Shown here: positions 58,890-64,000 of the stretch, piece after piece
How the letters are laid out: each line of letters starts with the position of its first letter
How positions within the stretch are numbered: the stretch's first letter is position 1
Assembly: GCF_003935425.1 (NCBI RefSeq)
Contig: NZ_RHQN01000006.1
Span: 124,001-188,000 of the forward strand
Source of the DNA: Pseudomonas sp. v388
Lineage (GTDB): Bacteria; Pseudomonadota; Gammaproteobacteria; Pseudomonadales; Pseudomonadaceae
DNA length: 64,000 nucleotides
Direction of reading: 5' to 3'
Position numbers and translations under genes: made by a program
The notes under the pieces: generated by a model
What the model was told of the DNA's origin: nothing
What the model saw: only the letters and a program-made list of their open reading frames with translations
Database searches by the model: none

Positions 58890-59606
58890 TTACCTTGCGG
58901 AGTCATCTTTGCCATCAGGAATGTGTAACTTGGCGTTAATGGGCTCTTTGGCCGGCACTTTATAGCTGCCCCGTCGCCATGACGGATGGAAGTGTCGCCA
59001 GTGCGCATCCTGCGCCGCGGCGAGCAATTCGTGGTCACCCCGAGTGTCGCCCCAGGCCCTCACGCGGAACTGCGAAAGCGGCCCGTAGACCCCTTCAAGC
59101 CGCGCAACCTTGGAGTCGCAGCGGCAATTCGCCCCTTCGATCAACCCGGTGAGTTTACCGTCGATCACCTCCAGATTGGTGCCGATCAACTCGACTTTCA
59201 GGCGATCCGCAAAAGGTTGCAGGATCATCTCAGGTGATGCTGAACATAAGGTGACAATCGCACCTTTATCAATTTCTGCCGCAACCGATTCCAGCGCCGC
59301 CGGCCGCATGAGTCGCGACCAGTAGCGTTCACAGAATTCTTCGGCTTTCTGCCTGACCCACTGCTCTTCGACACCGGTCAGAAAGGCCTTGATCAAGCGG
59401 CCTTTGAGTTCGTCGCGGGTCACGCGTCGGGCCAGGTAGCTCAGGCTCGGCAACACCAGCCGGGCCATGCGCACGGAAAATCGGCGCTGACCGAAAGCGA
59501 ATTTGAGAAAGGGTACAAAGCTGTCGTGATGGGTCAAAGTCCCATCGAAGTCGAAGACCGCCAGCAGGCGCTGTTCGACTTCGACTTCCAGATCGGGCTC
59601 AATCAT
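58890..59606 (-). CDS. HAD-superfamily phosphatase (HAD-IB type) of the Ter biosynthetic module
   Basis: Phosphatase of 238 residues: nucleophile motif VFDFDGTLTHHDS (19-25), a helical cap, then TLCSASPEMIL as motif II and AWGDTRGDHELL as the Mg-binding motif IV. This resembles SerB/HAD-IB hydrolases. It lies 47 bases before terZ and directly after the CitE-like gene, without a gap. In Ter loci such enzymes are predicted to dephosphorylate a sugar- or nucleoside-like intermediate; the substrate is unknown. Confidence 0.9.
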   Translation of the reverse strand: MIEPDLEVEVEQRLLAVFDFDGTLTHHDSFVPFLKFAFGQRRFSVRMARLVLPSLSYLARRVTRDELKGRLIKAFLTGVEEQWVRQKAEEFCERYWSRLMRPAALESVAAEIDKGAIVTLCSASPEMILQPFADRLKVELIGTNLEVIDGKLTGLIEGANCRCDSKVARLEGVYGPLSQFRVRAWGDTRGDHELLAAAQDAHWRHFHPSWRRGSYKVPAKEPINAKLHIPDGKDDSAR

Positions 59607-60557
59607 TTAGCTAGCTGCCTCAGCAAGTCGAATGCTGGCATCCACGATGGAAGCGGGAGTCGGCAGGACCCCATGCCATTTGGCGCGCTCCATGATGTGG
59701 GTTGCCCATTTGTAGTGCGTGGCCGGTTCACACATGGCGTCGTTGTACTTGAACACCGCCGGTGCGACAGAGTTCAAAATCATCCGTGCGGCGTTCATGT
59801 CTTCCAGACTGACGCGCAAAGCGTTCTGGATGATACCAATCTGCGACGGATGGATCGCCGTTTTACCGACCAGACCGTTGGCGATGTCCAGCGTCAGTTC
59901 CTGCTTGAGGATCTCCGGCGTTGCCAACTGCTCGAAGACCGGCGCGGTCAGGGCAAACCCCTGCGAACCCATGACACCGGCCAGCATCGGGATAACGTAG
60001 CCCATGGGCGTGCCGTACAGCGTCATCGCCGGATGGCGACGCAGGCCCAGGCAGCCCATCAAATCGTTGCCGCCAATGCGCAGCGCGATGATCCGCTCGT
60101 CGAGATTGGCCTTGAGGGCTTGTCCCAGCTCGACCATTGCGGTGGGATTGAACACTTCCGGCGTCTCCAGCGTCGGCATGAGCGCCAGCGCCGGGTTGGT
60201 CACCGCCGCTTCCCAACTGGGCAGGCTGTTCAGCGAAAGCTTGGGCACGACGAACCCGTCGACGTGCGCCATCAGCGGCCAGTCGTTGAGGATCCGGGCC
60301 ATCTGCGCATCACGCGGGCGCACGAACAGCAGCGGGCCTTGGGCGGGTCGACCGCCGCGGTCGTGGATGCGGGTCAGGACATCGCGCAGGTTGGAGAGCG
60401 CGGTTTCTACGTCGATGAGTGCTACAGCGTCTTCCAGGCACACGACCAGCGAACGCAGTTCGGGGAGTTTCTCTGCGAATACCACATCGAGAATGTCATC
60501 CCGGGTAGCAGGCATGTAGAGCGTTGCCCCCAAAGCATAAGGCGAAAGTATGGCCAT
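59607..60557 (-). CDS. CitE-like (HpcH/HpaI aldolase family) lyase
   Basis: TIM-barrel carbon-carbon lyase of 316 residues. Active-site residues of the CitE group are kept: Arg19 in ATLYMPATRDD, Glu42-Asp43 in VVCLEDAV, VVPKLSLN, LRIGGNDLMG and the C-terminal AIHPSQIGIIQNA. In this family these bind Mg and a keto acid or acyl-CoA. The gene is flanked with no gap by the HAD phosphatase and overlaps the StiP gene by one base, so all three act in one pathway. The real substrate is unknown. Confidence 0.9.
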   Translation of the reverse strand: MAILSPYALGATLYMPATRDDILDVVFAEKLPELRSLVVCLEDAVALIDVETALSNLRDVLTRIHDRGGRPAQGPLLFVRPRDAQMARILNDWPLMAHVDGFVVPKLSLNSLPSWEAAVTNPALALMPTLETPEVFNPTAMVELGQALKANLDERIIALRIGGNDLMGCLGLRRHPAMTLYGTPMGYVIPMLAGVMGSQGFALTAPVFEQLATPEILKQELTLDIANGLVGKTAIHPSQIGIIQNALRVSLEDMNAARMILNSVAPAVFKYNDAMCEPATHYKWATHIMERAKWHGVLPTPASIVDASIRLAEAAS

Positions 60558-61669
60558 TAGCTGAGACTCCGAATGATGGTGACTGCCCGATAGGGCCCCA
60601 GGGCAGCGCCGGCCTCTTCGACCGGGATACCCGCTTTTTCGGTCAGGTGCATGAGCAACTGTACGTCGCTGTCTGCGGTACTGCGCACCAGGACATGGTC
60701 GGGCACCCGCCGCATGACCGCACGCGTCGCTTCGGCGATGCCCGGTTTGACGCGATTGAGGTTGGTGATACCGAAACGTGCGGCGAGATCGTTGACCACC
60801 TTCTGCGCCCCGGCTTGCAACATTTCACCCTGCCCCGGCGTCCATGGCGCGACGTCGGCGACTGACGGCAGGCTGCGACGATGCCGTTCGATCCGCTCGA
60901 TAAAGGCCTGGGTCACGTCCTGGCCGCGCAGGTGCTCGTATAGCATGCAGCCGTGCAAGCCGCCGTCGGCCGGCCAGATCGAACGCGACACCAGACCGGA
61001 CACCGTCGCCCCCAGGATCCCGGACGGGATCACCCAGTCTTCCGACGATGCGGCAAGCCAGGCGGCGCCGCACGGATCGGCCAGCACGACCAGTCGCGGG
61101 TTTTTCGGGAAGCGCGGGTCGCTTGCCAGACTGCGCCTGATTTCACCGCTGATCGCGCCCTTGCCGGTCCAGCCGTCGACAAACACGATATTCTGCGCGC
61201 CGTGCTGCCGGACGATGGCCTCCAGCGCCACCGGGTCGATCCCTCGATCACGGATCACGCTGATGCCATAGTGAACGGCCTTGCGGTCCAGACCCAGCAA
61301 CGCCCGACGCAGCAGAACCCCCAACGGCAGTCCGGCGCGCACGAACGACACCAGAACGATCTCACCGGCGGGGTATTCACGGACCAGCGCCTGGGCCAGC
61401 GCCTGGACGTCTGCGGCCATCCGCGCGCCGTTCTGTTCGAGGGTCCGTTCGAACAGCCGCTGATGCGCGTCGCTGGGGGCCGATTCCTGGCTGATCATCT
61501 CCGAGTAATGCTTTTGCCCGCTCTGAATCAAGCGTTCCTTTTCTTCCACGCCCGTGGTCTGCAGATCGACGCTGCGCAGCAGGAAATGCACATCATCCGG
61601 CAGATAGCTGCCGCTGCCCACCGTGTCCAGCCCGTGCACGGCGTCACTCATGGATCGCACCGGACTCAT
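60557..61669 (-). CDS. StiP-like phosphoribosyltransferase with C-terminal PELOTA-like domain
   Basis: A 370-residue protein of the group annotated as cysteine protease StiP, but with a PRTase fold: GSGSYLPDDVHFLL at the start, VSFVRAGLPLGVLLRRAL, and a PRPP-loop-like VDGWTGKGA at 164-172. The last 100 residues (GITNLNRVKPGIAEATRAVMRRVPDH, split here) resemble the PELOTA RNA-binding domain described for these proteins. I doubt the protease name: no Cys-His pair stands out. Start taken at ATG 61669 (AGGT upstream); ATG 61651 is an alternative. It overlaps both neighbours. Confidence 0.85.
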   Translation of the reverse strand: MSPVRSMSDAVHGLDTVGSGSYLPDDVHFLLRSVDLQTTGVEEKERLIQSGQKHYSEMISQESAPSDAHQRLFERTLEQNGARMAADVQALAQALVREYPAGEIVLVSFVRAGLPLGVLLRRALLGLDRKAVHYGISVIRDRGIDPVALEAIVRQHGAQNIVFVDGWTGKGAISGEIRRSLASDPRFPKNPRLVVLADPCGAAWLAASSEDWVIPSGILGATVSGLVSRSIWPADGGLHGCMLYEHLRGQDVTQAFIERIERHRRSLPSVADVAPWTPGQGEMLQAGAQKVVNDLAARFGITNLNRVKPGIAEATRAVMRRVPDHVLVRSTADSDVQLLMHLTEKAGIPVEEAGAALGPYRAVTIIRSLS

Positions 61670-62420
61670 GGGTCAGACCTGCGAACATTTTTGCCAGCTG
61701 ACTGCGGGCAGGCGTTGCCCACCAGTGGCACTCCTCCATGAAACCCAGGTCAGTGATGCTGTCGCCGAAACCCAGCACCGGACGCTCACCGTTGACCGCC
61801 TTGTCGCGACGCAGCCACTCCTGCACCGCGTAGCGCTTGGCCAGGCCATCGGGCAGGAAAGCCAGGTTATTGCCGTTGCCGTGGACATGCATGCCATCGA
61901 GCAGACCGCGCGCGCGGACCTCGGCCAGCACCCGATCCAGAATGCCGTCGTCGCTTTCGTTGTGCTTGGTTACCACGTAGTGGAACAGCCGGGCTTCCTC
62001 GACCACCCAACCCCGTAGCGACACGCCCTGCTCCTGGCCGATTGCCAAGGTCGTGGCGCTGAGTTCGTGCAGACGCGTCTGGTACGACGCCAGGGTCTGG
62101 GTCATCTGCTCGTTCCAGTCGCGGTCCAGACGCCCTGTCGCATCGAGCATCACCCCGCCGTGGGAACAGATGGCGCCTGCGGTGAACGGCAGTTTGACCC
62201 GGCTGAACGCCTCGACGCTGCGGGCGGTGACCGGAACCACATCGGAATGGGCCAGCAGCCAGCGCGCGAATGACTGTTGCACGTTGGTCATGTAGCCGTT
62301 GGGGTTACCCACGATGTCGACGGTCGCGACATGTTTCTCGATATCGGGAGCAGTCTTACGCGCGGTCTGGAACAGCGTGTCGTCGAGGTCCACGAAAATC
62401 AGCGGGCGATCGTTATTCAT
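61644..62420 (-). CDS. HAD-superfamily hydrolase (Cof-like) of the Ter module
   Basis: HAD hydrolase of 258 residues: nucleophile motif IFVDLDDTLFQT (Asp11), PVTARSVEAFSR as motif II, AICSHGGVML in the cap region and GFGDSITDLGFMEEC as motif IV. It resembles sugar-phosphate or mannosyl-type HAD-IIB phosphatases. Its start overlaps the PRTase stop by eight bases (ATGAATAA) and its stop lies inside the StiP start, so translation is coupled on both sides. Confidence 0.9.
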   Translation of the reverse strand: MNNDRPLIFVDLDDTLFQTARKTAPDIEKHVATVDIVGNPNGYMTNVQQSFARWLLAHSDVVPVTARSVEAFSRVKLPFTAGAICSHGGVMLDATGRLDRDWNEQMTQTLASYQTRLHELSATTLAIGQEQGVSLRGWVVEEARLFHYVVTKHNESDDGILDRVLAEVRARGLLDGMHVHGNGNNLAFLPDGLAKRYAVQEWLRRDKAVNGERPVLGFGDSITDLGFMEECHWWATPARSQLAKMFAGLTHESGAIHE

Positions 62421-63549
62421 CACAGATGACCTCAGCGTTCAACGCCTGGACCAGCTCGGCGGGCACGGCCTGCCGCGGGGTTTCGGTACAGATCAGCACG
62501 CGGTCGAACTGACCGGGCTGCACGTTGTAGAGAAAATTCGGAATGCCCAACCCATAGTTGTCGGAAAAAGACAGCGCATGACCGATGGCATGTCCCAGGG
62601 CAATCGGCGAACGACTGGTGGAACTGAAGTGCACGTCCGCCCCGGCTTTTTCCAGGCGCTCGGCCAGCAGGAACGGGCGCCAGACGAACTCGCTGGTGCC
62701 GACCACGAGTACGCGTTCGCCTTTGGCCACCTGCAAGCCGGGCGCCAGGGTATCGACCACCGAGCGCACACCCAGCCGCCCCCAATCGTTGGCGGTCACC
62801 AGCGGCCAGTCTCCTGCCGCGACCGTACCCACTTCCGGCATCTCCGGCAGCGGCGCGGCCAGATCCTCGGCGAACGAATACGAACCCTGCAGCAACGATA
62901 CCTGCTCGGCCACCGCCCCCATGGTGGAGCTGACCGCGCCTGCCGACCAATCGGTCAGCACGCAGGTCACGACGCGTTCGAGCTTGTTCAGCCCTGCGTC
63001 GACCAGCGCGCGGTGCAGGTTGATGAAGGTCTTGCCGGTGGAGGCTTCGTCATCGACCAGCACCAGCGAGCGGGCGTTGAGCATCATTTCGCGCAAGGCA
63101 GGATCGGTCGGCAGGTGCAGCAGATGGGCACTGGCGTGGCTGTGTTCTTCTTCGAAACGAGCGAACAGCTCGGTGCCGGTCGGGTGGCGAGTGCTCACCA
63201 GATAAAGGGCGTCCGGGCGCGTCCGGCTGTAGGCCCGATGCACGCCGGCGCCGAGGCCCACTGCCGTTTCCGCCATGCCGATGACCAGCACCGGGCCAGG
63301 CAGATCGGCGGGGATCTTGTGCGCCAGGTCTTCGAAACTCTTGAGCATTACGCTGGGGCGCACAGGAATGTGCCGCCCCAGTACCCGGGATACGAACAGA
63401 AAGGCACGCTTGGGATTGCGGCGCTCGGCGAAGCCGAACAACGAGTCCGGAGCAATGGTGGAAGCGTCGACCATTACGTCCAGGCGCCCACGAAGCAGAT
63501 CAGCACTAAGCGTTGCAGGTTTGGAAAGAGCTGTGCTGCTGTCCATCAT
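62413..63549 (-). CDS. phosphoribosyltransferase with TRSP domain
   Basis: A 378-residue protein: the N-terminal half is a PRTase with the PRPP-binding motif VLVDDEASTGKT (165-174 core), and the C-terminal half holds STSRSP at 310-315, the TRSP motif that names its domain. It matches the second phosphoribosyltransferase of Ter-linked operons. With StiP it should build a nucleoside-like compound from PRPP. AGGA stands five bases before the first of two adjacent ATG codons. Confidence 0.9.
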   Translation of the reverse strand: MMDSSTALSKPATLSADLLRGRLDVMVDASTIAPDSLFGFAERRNPKRAFLFVSRVLGRHIPVRPSVMLKSFEDLAHKIPADLPGPVLVIGMAETAVGLGAGVHRAYSRTRPDALYLVSTRHPTGTELFARFEEEHSHASAHLLHLPTDPALREMMLNARSLVLVDDEASTGKTFINLHRALVDAGLNKLERVVTCVLTDWSAGAVSSTMGAVAEQVSLLQGSYSFAEDLAAPLPEMPEVGTVAAGDWPLVTANDWGRLGVRSVVDTLAPGLQVAKGERVLVVGTSEFVWRPFLLAERLEKAGADVHFSSTSRSPIALGHAIGHALSFSDNYGLGIPNFLYNVQPGQFDRVLICTETPRQAVPAELVQALNAEVICDE

Positions 63550-63615
63550 TCAATTCCTGATTTAACGGGGCCGATGCCCCTGACGCCTGCCGCCCCAGAA
63601 AAAGGGGGACCGGCA

Positions 63616-64000
63616 TCACTCCCGAGAGGCTTCGACGAGCCAGAGCGATGCCTGTGCAGAGCGACTGATTTCTGTAGTGGTATACGACTTTTCTACACGG
63701 GCGCGGGACGCATCGACGCGGCAGGCCTGTAGAAAAGACAAAAGCAGCGCGGATTTCACCGCGAAATTCATGTTTTGCCCGTCCGGCACGGTGGAGGTCA
63801 CCATCCCTATGACCGCCCCGCCGTGATCGAACAGCGGGCTGCCGCTGGAACCGGGCTGGATGGGCGCCGTGAACTGAAACAGGCTCGCGTCGCTGTGCAA
63901 ACCGAACAGCCCCGAGATTCCGCCCTGTGTGACCTGCAACCCACCGCCGGAAATCGACGCCAGCGGATAGCCCAGCACCACCACCGTATCGCCCGGCTCG
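63616..64000 (-). CDS. trypsin-like serine protease, cut by the window edge
   Basis: The 3' end (at least 127 codons) of a chymotrypsin-fold protease. The catalytic serine motif PIQPGSSGSPLFD is intact, preceded by GDTVVVLGYPLAS and followed by GAVIGMVTSTVPDGQNMNFAV, as in trypsin_2/HtrA-like domains. The start, the His and Asp of the triad and any signal or partner domain lie beyond 64000. It ends 66 bases before the PRTase start and appears to be in the same operon. Confidence 0.8.
   Translation of the reverse strand, partial: EPGDTVVVLGYPLASISGGGLQVTQGGISGLFGLHSDASLFQFTAPIQPGSSGSPLFDHGGAVIGMVTSTVPDGQNMNFAVKSALLLSFLQACRVDASRARVEKSYTTTEISRSAQASLWLVEASRE

Overview
The window is a contiguous piece of a Pseudomonas chromosome (fluorescent group; I do not go to species). 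The basis is gene order: murA-ibaG-mlaBCDEF divergent from kdsD-kdsC-lptCAB-rpoN-hpf-ptsN-rapZ-npr; the Pseudomonas-specific iron-starvation operon fagA-fumC-orfX-sodA; pmbA/yjgA/tldD-nitrilase-yhdP-rng-maf-mreDCB; gatCAB; fruBKA with fruR; ampDE-DUF1631-nadC. High GC with strong third-position bias produces many long antisense shadow frames, and intergenic gaps carry Pseudomonas-type REP/REPIN palindromes. I found no tRNA, rRNA, CRISPR array, insertion sequence or phage gene.

Layout. 1-12.1 kb: envelope biogenesis and sigma-54/PTS-Ntr. On the minus strand are murA, the BolA-like ibaG and the phospholipid-transport genes mlaFEDCB. On the plus strand are Kdo synthesis (kdsD, kdsC), LPS export (lptC, lptA, lptB) and the rpoN cluster. 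12.1-17.5 kb: a SRPBCC protein with a divergent LysR regulator, a ZIP metal transporter, then sodA-orfX-fumC-fagA behind a Fur-box-like sequence. 17.5-30.8 kb: the TldD/TldE protease pair, DarP, a nitrilase-family amidase, the giant AsmA-like protein YhdP, RNase G, Maf and the cell-shape genes mreBCD, with mreC apparently starting at ATT. 31-34.3 kb: gatCAB. 34.4-38.5 kb: a short RlpA-like lipoprotein, a CaCA-family exchanger lacking both signature glutamates, an AEC permease and a Tat-exported PhoD phosphatase. 38.9-45.8 kb: the fructose PTS with its LacI-type regulator and a Cra-like operator. 45.8-51.6 kb: TatD, AmpE, AmpD, a DUF1631 protein and NadC.

51.7-64 kb: a Ter (tellurium-resistance-type) stress locus. 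A GYF_2-AIM24 protein and a TerF-like TerD-VWA protein are on the plus strand. Facing them across a strong bidirectional terminator is a tightly packed minus-strand operon: trypsin-like protease (cut by the window edge), TRSP/phosphoribosyltransferase, HAD phosphatase, StiP-type phosphoribosyltransferase, CitE-like lyase, second HAD phosphatase, TerZ-like, TerA-like with an Ala-Pro hexanucleotide-repeat linker, TerB, TerC and two TerD proteins. This matches the predicted combination of metal-binding Ter proteins with a nucleoside-like metabolite pathway whose product is unknown. It is the most interesting part of the window. The operon continues past the right edge.

Limits: functions are assigned by reading protein motifs and gene order without database searches. 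Start codons were moved from the longest frame wherever a ribosome binding site or family N-terminus argued for it.
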